From: Anaerolineae bacterium | GTDB lineage: Bacteria > Chloroflexota > Anaerolineae > JAADDB01 | Assembly (NCBI GenBank): GCA_015486895.1 | Contig: WFQT01000219.1 | Span: 1-12,771, forward strand | Direction of reading: 5' to 3' | DNA length: 12,771 nucleotides | Shown: piece by piece, positions 7,630 through 12,771 of the stretch | Layout of the letters: every line of letters begins with the position of its first letter | How positions within the stretch are numbered: position 1 is the first letter of the stretch | Made by a program: the position numbers and the translations under genes | Notes under the pieces: generated by a model | Seen by the model: the letters and a program-made list of their open reading frames with translations, nothing else | The model's database searches: none | Told to the model about the DNA's origin: nothing

Positions 7630-7758
7630 CTAAACGACCGCTTCGCACTCCTTGAGATCTCTCACTAACAAACGAAAGATATCCGCCTTAGTGATTATGC
7701 ACACCACCATCAATGTTTGCGTTGAAGATGAAGGTGTGCCCACAAACAGTTTCTCGAT
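7630..7758 (-). pseudogene. Remnant of a CBS-domain gene
   Basis: On the minus strand, 7630-7710 reads as a short frame ending in TAG whose product contains CIITKADIFRLLVRDL. This matches the end of a CBS domain and aligns with GIITESDIFRVLI of the intact CBS protein at 1961-2416. Upstream in the same frame, ATC-GAG-AAA-CTG-TTT-GTG-GGC (7758-7738) would give I-E-K-L-F-V-G, resembling the start M-K-N-F-L-V-S of the intact protein. A strong AAAGGAGG (7771-7764) stands at the right distance, but the start codon is ATC where ATG is expected. About 105 central codons are missing. An alternative frame over 7703-7735 reads F-I-F-N-A-N-I-D-G-G-V, like the PVVD-x-x-G strand, so a frameshift is also likely. 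I read it as an internally deleted gene; translation from a non-standard start is possible but less likely. Confidence 0.65.
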
Positions 7759-7852
7759 ATATTCCTCCTTTCTTTTGGATTGTCTAACAGAACTCAATAG
7801 AACTCGCTAAGCCGCTCAGCGTGATTGAGGAAGCGGTACGGACGTTCATGCT

Positions 7853-7881
7853 CTTAGATAGATTCTCGCTGCCAACGTCAA
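7853..7881 (-). promoter_or_regulatory. Candidate sigma-70 promoter for the liv cluster
   Basis: On the minus strand TTGACG (7881-7876) is followed after 17 nt by TCTAAG (7858-7853), 5/6 and 4/6 matches to the -35 and -10 consensus. It lies about 85 bp upstream of the ribosome binding site of the CBS remnant, and the first intact gene downstream is the binding protein at 7531. No other pair of this quality was found in this leader. Confidence 0.35.
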
Positions 7882-7912
7882 CAAGGAGAATATGGGCATG
7901 GGGGAAAATCTA

Positions 7913-7977
7913 CCCCTTTGACACTATGGGATCACTTCCCAGACAAATTCTGGCGTAGGCAACATAGAGTCAAGGGG
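7913..7977. repeat. Large imperfect inverted repeat with nested hairpin
   Basis: The outer arms are CCCCTTTGACACTATG (7913-7928) and CATAGAGTCAAGGGG (7963-7977), complementary except for one bulge and one mismatch. Nested inside is CCAGA-CAAAT-TCTGG (7939-7953). Both outer arms contain a -35-like TTGAC in opposite orientations, but neither has a good -10 box. It could be a short mobile-repeat remnant, a protein binding site or a structured leader. Confidence 0.5.
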
Positions 7978-8232
7978 CAAGCGGTAATGCCATTTTCAGG
8001 GCATGTTCATTAGGTATTGTGATTGTGATTGGTTGGCCTCGGTTCCCCTTAAAGATACTAACTTCGGCACCTATTGGTTTATTCGGCCCACCCAGTGGAA
8101 AAAATTTCTCTCAATGCATTATGAACTTATACCACACATAGTGATTTTTGTGCAATTTTTGCTCTGGATGTTTGTTTTGCTTTTACCGTAACTACTCAGC
8201 CTGGCGACCATAAGTCACAGCAACGTCTGCAA

Positions 8233-8269
8233 AATCGTCCTGCGGCGATTGGTATTCAACCTGCGCAGG
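8233..8269. other. Pair of short hairpins
   Basis: AATCGTC-CTGC-GGCGATT (8233-8250) is a 7-bp stem including one G-T pair, and 8260-8269 is the perfect 10-bp palindrome CCTGCGCAGG. They sit in a short stretch with a more distant GGCGAC/GTCAC pair near 8203-8218. This looks like a decayed copy of some other intergenic repeat; I see no second copy in the window. Confidence 0.35.
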
Positions 8270-8304
8270 CAAGTTTCACAACTGTGGCGATAAGAACGCC
8301 GATT

Positions 8305-8380
8305 GCGCTGATTATACATATTAACGCAGATAATTTTTTAGGAATCTGCGGAAATCAGCGTTCATCTGCGTCATCTGCGT
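8305..8380. repeat. Dispersed palindromic repeat, copy E
   Basis: The left arm is three contiguous 9-bp units: GCGCTGATT, ATACATATT and AACGCAGAT (8305-8331). The right arm is AATCTGCGG (8343-8351), AATCAGCGT (8353-8361), CATCTGCGT (8363-8371) and CATCTGCGT (8372-8380), with single bases inserted twice. This copy uses the CTGCG variant of the unit where most others have CTGTG. Confidence 0.75.
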
Positions 8381-8484
8381 CCTATTTCCGAAGCAGTCGC
8401 CAGGCATAAGAACCAGAGCAAGTCCAGCGTACAAGTTACGATAGCATACAAAATAGTTCCCGAGGCAATCATAACCAAAAAGGG

Positions 8485-8512
8485 TTGCATTTCCCAAAAA
8501 ATATGCTATACT
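8485..8512 (+). promoter_or_regulatory. Candidate upstream promoter towards ssrA
   Basis: TTGCAT (8485-8490) and TATACT (8507-8512) are separated by 16 nt. A transcript from here would reach ssrA with a leader of about 140 nt, which RNase P could remove. The nearer -10 box at 8649 makes this a secondary candidate. Confidence 0.4.
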
Positions 8513-8564
8513 ATAACTAGAGTCTGGCGAAAATGACGTTTCAGGCTTGACCTAACTATCTTCG

Positions 8565-8622
8565 CCACAGATTAACATAGATTTACCTCTGCTTTTCGGC
8601 CCAAATCTGTGAAGTTTTGTGG
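8565..8622. repeat. Dispersed palindromic repeat, copy F
   Basis: The left arm is CCACAGATT (8565-8573) and the 10-bp AACATAGATT. The right arm is AATCTGTGA (8604-8612) and the 10-bp AGTTTTGTGG (8613-8622). It lies directly upstream of the ssrA -10 box and between it and the more distant promoter candidate. Confidence 0.7.
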
Positions 8623-8648
8623 CTAAATAAAAACGTTAGAGTCCAGAC

Positions 8649-8654
8649 TATAAT
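8649..8654 (+). promoter_or_regulatory. -10 box of ssrA
   Basis: A perfect TATAAT ends 6 nt before G8661, the first base of the mature tmRNA, so transcription could begin exactly at the mature 5' end. No good -35 hexamer stands 16-18 nt upstream and there is no extended -10 TG; the area is A-rich and follows repeat F directly. Confidence 0.6.
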
Positions 8655-8660
8655 TTACCT

Positions 8661-9071
8661 GGGGATGACAGGCTTCGACGGGGAAGGCTGGTGTCAGGTT
8701 GCAAGCCGAGGCGCCTGACCTCGTAAAAACGGGCAAAAAAATTAAGTGCCAAAAAAACTGGTGCTCTGTTTGCCTTTGCCCGCCCAGCGGCGGCTCCTGT
8801 AGCCATCGCTGCCTAAGGCATTTAGGCAAACAAAACAGCCGTCAAGAGACGGTTGCGGTGCCCGTTGCTGGGCCTCTAAGCGGCGGTAACACTGTCAGAA
8901 TGAGAGGATGCGGTCGGTGGTGGTCGCAACTACCGTCCTAAGAAATAGCGACTGGCCTAGTACAGCCTTTGTCGCCAGAGACTGCATCGGGCGAGAAAAA
9001 AGTGACGACTAAGCTTGTAGTAAACCTGTCAACGAATTCTTCGGACCCGGGTTCGATTCCCGGCATCTCCA
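8661..9071 (+). ncRNA. tmRNA (transfer-messenger RNA)
   Basis: tmRNA rescues ribosomes stalled on broken mRNAs: with SmpB it enters like alanyl-tRNA, then serves as a template for a degradation tag. The 5' end GGGGATGACAGGCTTCGACG is the standard tmRNA start. GGGGATG pairs with the 3' CATCTCC (9064-9070) to form the acceptor stem with one G-U pair. The T-arm is CCGGG-TTCGATT-CCCGG (9047-9063). A9071 is the discriminator, and CCA is not encoded (CTG follows), so it must be added enzymatically. The tag frame runs 8748-8816, and its stop lies in a hairpin (GCCTAA/TTAGGC) as is common. CGAGG/CCTCG (8706-8723) begins the first pseudoknot region. It is a one-piece gene, not permuted. Confidence 0.95.
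8748..8816 (+). other. tmRNA-encoded proteolysis tag reading frame
   Basis: The likely resume codon is GCC at 8748, with A at position -4 and an A-rich single strand before it, as in other tmRNAs. The frame runs to TAA at 8814-8816 and encodes 22 residues, beginning AKKTGALFAFAR and ending APVAIAA. The hydrophobic Ala-Ala end fits recognition by ClpXP-type proteases. The tag is long and rich in Ala and Pro. The resume codon could only be moved by changing the frame, which would lose the Ala-Ala end. Confidence 0.8.
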
Positions 9072-9075
9072 CTGA

Positions 9076-9111
9076 AGCGGCGGAGGCTAATCTTCCGCCG
9101 CTCCCGCTTTT
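9076..9111 (+). terminator. Rho-independent terminator of ssrA
   Basis: AGCGGCGGA (9076-9084) pairs with TCCGCCGCT (9094-9102), extended inward by G-T and G-C pairs to a 5-nt loop. CCCGCTTTTCT follows on the plus strand. The T-run overlaps the stop codon (9112-9114) of the convergent gene. On the minus strand no T-run follows the stem, so it acts mainly for ssrA. Confidence 0.85.
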
Positions 9112-9468
9112 CTACAACCCCCTCCCAAAAGCACCTAACAACAAAATCAACAAAAGAACTGCTGCCATGAATGAAGGGCGCCAGTTCTTTCTCTGCGCGT
9201 ATGCGCAGGACGCCACCAGAACCGCAACCGCTGGCGTCGCTAACAGCAACAGCAAGCCCAACTCCACGATTGCCCTCGGATCACAGCGTAGCAATGCTCC
9301 CGGTAGCTTATTCAACGGATAAGCCATAGCCATCTCTGGATTAGAAACGCGCCCCGCTTGCCACACCAAGAGAACAACCCCGACAAATGCTAAGAAAAGT
9401 CCTATCATGGAACCCAAGCGTAACACACGGCTTAACAATTCATCCAGCTCCAAATCTCGAAACTGCAA
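9112..9468 (-). CDS. DUF1634 family membrane protein
   Basis: This is a small protein of 118 aa from the chosen start, with three predicted membrane helices (about residues 18-39, 66-87 and 97-114). The hydrophilic N-terminus has acidic and Leu residues, and RCDP precedes the second helix. DUF1634 proteins are usually encoded beside TauE/SafE (TSUP) permeases, as here, and are presumed accessory to them; the function is unknown. The frame can begin at TTG 9480, but that codon is part of TTGGAGG, which makes an excellent ribosome binding site for TTG 9468 at 5 nt spacing. I prefer 9468; it lies 1 nt past the TSUP stop. No ATG is suitably placed. The stop overlaps the T-run of the ssrA terminator. 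Confidence 0.8.
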   Translation of the reverse strand: MQFRDLELDELLSRVLRLGSMIGLFLAFVGVVLLVWQAGRVSNPEMAMAYPLNKLPGALLRCDPRAIVELGLLLLLATPAVAVLVASCAYAQRKNWRPSFMAAVLLLILLLGAFGRGL

Positions 9469-9469
9469 A

Positions 9470-10297
9470 TCAACCTCCAATCCCAGGCAGATTGAGATGT
9501 AACCCAGCTTTCATCATGTTGATGCCAACAAAAACCAGCACAGCGGCAAAAAGATAAATCAAGAAACGATTATGCACCCGCCGGAGATAGCGAGAAGCGA
9601 GAGACGCACCTACATACACACCAACGGCTACCGAAGCAGCAACCAGCAAATGCACATCCCCCCGGGCCCAATAAATAGACGCTCCGGCAACAGCCGTTAC
9701 GCCCACCATGAAACTGCTGGTCGCTGTTGCCGCCCGCAGCGGAATCCCCATAAAAAGATACATAGCCGGCACCTTGACAACTCCGCCACCAATACCTAAC
9801 ATGCCAGAAAGCATACCGGCTAAGCCAGTCAGACCCAGACCCGCTGTCCAACTGTGAACCTGGTAGCTGTCATTAGCAACAGCAGTGGACATCTGGTCGC
9901 CACTCTCCGGCGACGAAGACGCCGCCTGTGCAACAGAGCGTAACATGGAATACGCTGTAAAAAACACGATCAACCCAAACAGAACAAAAATTACATCGTG
10001 GCTCACCAGCCCGGCGGCAAGGCCCCCGGCCACTGCCCCGGCCGTGGTGGATAGCTCTAATGTCAGTGCCAATGGCATGTTCGTCAAATGTTGGCGCAAA
10101 TAATTAGCAGAAGCGCCACACGATGTAGCCACAACGGCAATTAGACTAGAACTCACCGCCACTGGCGCGGAGAAATGGAACAAGAGGGTCAACGCCGGGA
10201 CAATGAAAACTCCGCCGCCCAGCCCCAACAGGGCCCCCAAAGAGCCGCTGACAAGACCCGTCAAGAGAAGCATCAATACTAGCACAACACTGCTCAT
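9470..10297 (-). CDS. TauE/SafE (TSUP) family permease
   Basis: This is a membrane transporter of 275 aa with about eight helices in two related halves. Each half carries the family's glycine motif: GLGGGVFIVPAL (25-36) and GIGGGVVKVPAM (168-179). A hydrophilic loop at about 121-149 links the halves. Characterised family members move sulfite, sulfoacetate, taurine-derived or other organosulfur anions, but the substrate of this one cannot be read from sequence. The ATG overlaps the uvrB stop by 4 nt (ATGA) and has GGGAGG 4 nt upstream, so translation is coupled to uvrB. The downstream DUF1634 gene is its habitual partner. Confidence 0.9.
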   Translation of the reverse strand: MSSVVLVLMLLLTGLVSGSLGALLGLGGGVFIVPALTLLFHFSAPVAVSSSLIAVVATSCGASANYLRQHLTNMPLALTLELSTTAGAVAGGLAAGLVSHDVIFVLFGLIVFFTAYSMLRSVAQAASSSPESGDQMSTAVANDSYQVHSWTAGLGLTGLAGMLSGMLGIGGGVVKVPAMYLFMGIPLRAATATSSFMVGVTAVAGASIYWARGDVHLLVAASVAVGVYVGASLASRYLRRVHNRFLIYLFAAVLVFVGINMMKAGLHLNLPGIGG

Positions 10298-12357
10298 ATC
10301 ACCTCCCTCCCCATCACATCAGCCAAGCTCTTTTCCCTCTCCCAAGCGGGCAAATCAGCCAAAGCAGCCCTACGCAGTTCAATGATCTGATCCCGCAATG
10401 CCGCCGCCTTCTCAAACTCCAAAGCAGTCGCTGCCTCCTTCATTTGCATCTCCAATATGTCTACCATCTCCAGCAAACGCGGCGGAGGAATATGCGCCAA
10501 GTCTATCGTTCCCGCCACCCCCTCGGCATCGTACTCCGGCGATGACTCCGTGACAACTTCTTCCCGTACTCGCTCTGTCAAATCGTGCACCGCCTTCATA
10601 ATGCTCCGCGGCGTAATGCCGTATTTCTGATTGAACGCTTCCTGAATCTCCCGCCGCCGATTTGTCTCATCAATAGCTGCCTGCATAGCTGCCGTCACTC
10701 GGTCAGCGTAAAGAATGGCCATGCCATTCACATGACGGGCCGCCCGGCCCATCGTCTGAATAAGCGCCGACTCGGAGCGCAAAAAGCCTTCTTTGTCTGC
10801 ATCCAAGATGGCCACCAGCGACACTTCCGGCAAATCCAGCCCTTCCCGCAACAAGTTAATCCCAACGACAACATCGTAAACACCCAACCGCAAGTCGCGC
10901 AAAATTTGCACCCGCTCGATAGTATCAATTTCACTATGCAAATAATGCACCCGGATGCCCATTTCCGCCAAATACTCAGACAAGTCCTCTGCCATACGCT
11001 TCGTCAGGGTTGTTACCAACGCCCGCTCACCCCGCTTTACCCGCCGGTTAATTTCCGCCAGCAGGTCATCAACCTGACCTTTCGTCGGCCGGATTTCAAT
11101 TTTAGGGTCAAGAAGGCCGGTAGGGCGGATGACTTGATCTACCATTTGAGCAGTATTAGCTTCCTCATACGGCCCCGGCGTCGCGGAAGCAAAAATCACC
11201 TGGTTTATCCGTTCCAAGAACTCCTGGAAACGAAGCGGGCGATTGTCCAGCGCCGACGGCAAACGGAAACCGTAATCCACCAATACCTGCTTTCTTGACT
11301 GATCGCCGTTATACATACCGCGGATTTGTGGCAGCGTCATGTGCGACTCATCAACGAAAAGGAGGAAATCTTTCGGGAAATAGTCTAACAGTGTCCAGGG
11401 CGGCGATCCGGGCGGGCGGCGATCTAAATGGCGACTGTAATTCTCCACGCCGCTACAATAACCAATTTCCTGCAACATCTCTAAATCGTAACGGGTTCGC
11501 TGTTCCAAGCGCTGAGCTTCCAGTAGTTTGCCCTTCTGGCGGAAATAAGTCAGCCGCTCTGCTAACTCTTCCTGAATATCGCCAATTGCCTCCGCCAGCT
11601 TTTCCTCTGGCGTGACGAAGTGCTTAGCGGGAAAAATTGTCAGCTTGCGCAGACGGTGCACCACCTCCCCTGTGACAGGATGAACCTGGGCAATACGCTC
11701 AATCTCGTCACCGAAGAACTCTACCCGGTAGACCGCTTCCTCGTAAGCCAACGAGACCTCTACCGTATCGCCGCGAGCCCGGAATTTGCCCCGGGTCAGG
11801 TCGGTATTAGTGCGCTCGTAGTAAATGTCCACCAAGCGGCGCAGAAAGCGCTCACGACCGAAAACTTGTCCGGCCCGGAGGCGAATTGCCACTTCCCCAA
11901 AACGTTCCGGATCACCTAAGCCATAAATACAACTCACGGAAGCCACAATCAGCACATCGCGTCGGCTTAGCAAAGCAGCGGTGGCAGCCAGTCGCAGCCG
12001 ATCAATCTCCTCATTGATGTCAGCATCTTTCTCGATGTAGAGATCATTCTTCGGAATATACGCTTCCGGCTGGTAGTAATCGTAATAACTAACGAAATAC
12101 TCCACCGCGTTTGCAGGAAAAAACTCCTTAAACTCGGAATAAAGTTGTGCGGCCAAAGTCTTATTATGTGCGATCACCAACGTCGGGCGGTTGAGCTTTT
12201 CCACGATGGAAGCCATAACAAAAGTTTTGCCAGTACCCGTTGCCCCGCGCAACGTTTGGTGGCGGTAGCCCCTTTCCACTCCTTCCACCAGCGCTTGAAT
12301 CGCCTGCGGCTGGTCGCCAGTGGGTCGGAAAGGAGAAACCAGGTGGAAGTCAGCCAT
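10294..12357 (-). CDS. uvrB: UvrABC system protein B (excinuclease subunit)
   Basis: UvrB takes damaged DNA from UvrA, verifies the lesion and recruits UvrC for incision in nucleotide excision repair; it acts on DNA in the cytoplasm. At 687 aa it is full length. Walker A is GATGTGKT (38-45), the damage-probing beta-hairpin with YYDYYQPEAYIP lies at about 91-115, the helicase box is DESH (336-339), and SATP and QTMGRAAR follow in the second motor domain. The C-terminal UVR motif with LEFEKAAALRDQI lies at about 645-657. The ATG at 12357 overlaps the preceding glycosyltransferase stop by 8 nt, with GAGG 10 nt upstream. No LexA-type operator can be judged because the operon promoter lies outside the window. 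Confidence 0.98.
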   Translation of the reverse strand: MADFHLVSPFRPTGDQPQAIQALVEGVERGYRHQTLRGATGTGKTFVMASIVEKLNRPTLVIAHNKTLAAQLYSEFKEFFPANAVEYFVSYYDYYQPEAYIPKNDLYIEKDADINEEIDRLRLAATAALLSRRDVLIVASVSCIYGLGDPERFGEVAIRLRAGQVFGRERFLRRLVDIYYERTNTDLTRGKFRARGDTVEVSLAYEEAVYRVEFFGDEIERIAQVHPVTGEVVHRLRKLTIFPAKHFVTPEEKLAEAIGDIQEELAERLTYFRQKGKLLEAQRLEQRTRYDLEMLQEIGYCSGVENYSRHLDRRPPGSPPWTLLDYFPKDFLLFVDESHMTLPQIRGMYNGDQSRKQVLVDYGFRLPSALDNRPLRFQEFLERINQVIFASATPGPYEEANTAQMVDQVIRPTGLLDPKIEIRPTKGQVDDLLAEINRRVKRGERALVTTLTKRMAEDLSEYLAEMGIRVHYLHSEIDTIERVQILRDLRLGVYDVVVGINLLREGLDLPEVSLVAILDADKEGFLRSESALIQTMGRAARHVNGMAILYADRVTAAMQAAIDETNRRREIQEAFNQKYGITPRSIMKAVHDLTERVREEVVTESSPEYDAEGVAGTIDLAHIPPPRLLEMVDILEMQMKEAATALEFEKAAALRDQIIELRRAALADLPAWEREKSLADVMGREVI

Positions 12358-12771
12358 CTTCCACTTTCCTCTTCATTATCTCTATTGCCCAGGTGGGCTG
12401 CGCATAACGGTTGAGGGGAGCAACTACCATGCCAGCCCAGAAGCCGGCGCCCCACGACCAATGCAGCACGAGAAAAGCCAGCAAATAACGAGGCCACAGT
12501 TGCAACCGCGTTATCAGCGACAGCTCAGTAGCCGCCATGCCGATGAACACGAAATAAGCAGTCAACAGCAGCACCGCAATCCAGCGACTCCAGTAGCCCC
12601 CGGGTAAAAAGGTTGCCATCAGCACTAAAAGGAGTAATGCTGGAGCTGCCACCTGCCGCAGCCGCAAGGAGCAAGGATGCAAAGCCAACATCTGCACTTT
12701 CCAATAGCCGTAACGCAAGTACTGACGAGCTAAATCGGTAAACGAGGAGCGGACAACCGTCTGAGAACGAA
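12350..12771 (-). CDS. C-terminal part of a membrane glycosyltransferase (GT2-like), cut by the window edge
   Basis: Only the last 139 or so residues are visible; the gene runs off the window at 12771. The segment begins with Q-T-V-V-R-S-S-F-T-D-L-A-R-Q and then YLRYGYWKVQML. This is the amphipathic stretch that follows the catalytic domain in family 2 glycosyltransferases of the ExoA type. About three hydrophobic helices follow (APALLLLVLMATFL, WIAVLLLTAYFVFIGMAA, LLAFLVLHWSWGAGFWAG), with a basic, hydrophilic tail MKRKVEDG. Such enzymes add sugars to lipid-linked polysaccharide on the inner membrane face. The catalytic part is not visible, so the family call rests on the tail alone. An internal TTG at 12718 is not the start, since the frame is open to the edge. 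Confidence 0.7.
   Translation of the reverse strand, partial: RSQTVVRSSFTDLARQYLRYGYWKVQMLALHPCSLRLRQVAAPALLLLVLMATFLPGGYWSRWIAVLLLTAYFVFIGMAATELSLITRLQLWPRYLLAFLVLHWSWGAGFWAGMVVAPLNRYAQPTWAIEIMKRKVEDG

Larger units (their letters stand above)
7769..8648. other. Long non-coding region between the liv cluster and ssrA
   Basis: This region of almost 900 bp holds divergent regulatory sequence. In order it has a candidate minus-strand promoter (7853-7881), a large inverted repeat (7913-7977), two short hairpins (8233-8269), repeat copy E (8305-8380), a plus-strand promoter candidate (8485-8512) and repeat copy F (8565-8622). The only notable reading frame (8003-8191, plus) lacks a ribosome binding site and resembles no family I know. 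I see no supported gene here. Confidence 0.5.

Noticed and set aside
7532..7648. 39-residue N-terminal extension of the second receptor
   Set aside because: It begins within the CBS remnant region and precedes a clear lipoprotein signal with its own ribosome site at 7531.
7532..7900. T-box or amino acid riboswitch in the liv leader
   Set aside because: No T-box core motif or other riboswitch consensus that I know is visible; only small hairpins and the CBS remnant are seen.
8003..8191. Plus-strand frame of 62 residues with a hydrophobic end
   Set aside because: No usable ribosome binding site, no family resemblance, and it lies in a repeat- and hairpin-rich non-coding region.
111..8622. The AATCTGTGG units as a CRISPR array
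   Set aside because: Units are 9 bp and contiguous without unique spacers, arranged as palindromes, scattered over several gaps, and no cas gene is present.
9469..9480. TTG at 9480 as start of the DUF1634 protein
   Set aside because: This TTG belongs to the TTGGAGG ribosome binding site for the TTG at 9468, and nothing comparable stands upstream of it.
10585..11298. Long plus-strand frame of 237 residues
   Set aside because: It is wholly antisense to uvrB, whose protein is unmistakable and full length.

Overview
The window reads as an ordinary bacterial chromosome segment of moderate GC content. I infer, without proof, a member of the Chloroflexota (Anaerolineae-like). The reasons are the lipoprotein binding protein with a repetitive Ala/Thr/Pro/Lys linker directly after its lipidated cysteine, the many decayed short palindromic repeats between genes, and the gene mix. 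No phage, CRISPR or transposase gene is visible.

Positions 1-7881, all on the minus strand, are a branched-chain amino acid type (HAAT/Liv) ABC importer locus. In transcription order it holds: a candidate promoter (about 7853-7881), a broken CBS-domain gene (7630-7758), a lipoprotein substrate-binding protein (6224-7531), a strong intercistronic stem-loop (6162-6195), livH, livM, livG and livF packed with 2-nt gaps or 1-4-nt overlaps (2825-6139), an intact stand-alone CBS-pair protein (1961-2416), and a second, divergent substrate-binding lipoprotein (289-1527) ending in a perfect-palindrome terminator. Each binding-protein gene is therefore preceded by a CBS gene, one intact and one reduced to its ends. 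This suggests that a CBS plus binding-protein module was duplicated around one shared transporter core.

Positions 7769-8648 are mostly non-coding: promoters, hairpins and two repeat copies. A tmRNA gene (ssrA, 8661-9071, plus strand) follows, with a perfect -10 box, an encoded tag and a terminator.

Positions 9112-12771, minus strand and convergent with ssrA, form a tightly overlapping operon: the C-terminal end of a membrane glycosyltransferase, uvrB, a TauE/SafE (TSUP) permease and its usual small DUF1634 partner.

The most interesting items are the CBS gene remnant with preserved ends upstream of the second binding protein, and six dispersed imperfect palindromes built from 9-bp units (AATCTGTGG / CCACAGATT), all between genes. 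Also notable are the stem-loop separating binding protein from permease, the non-canonical ABC signature in LivG and the long tmRNA tag.
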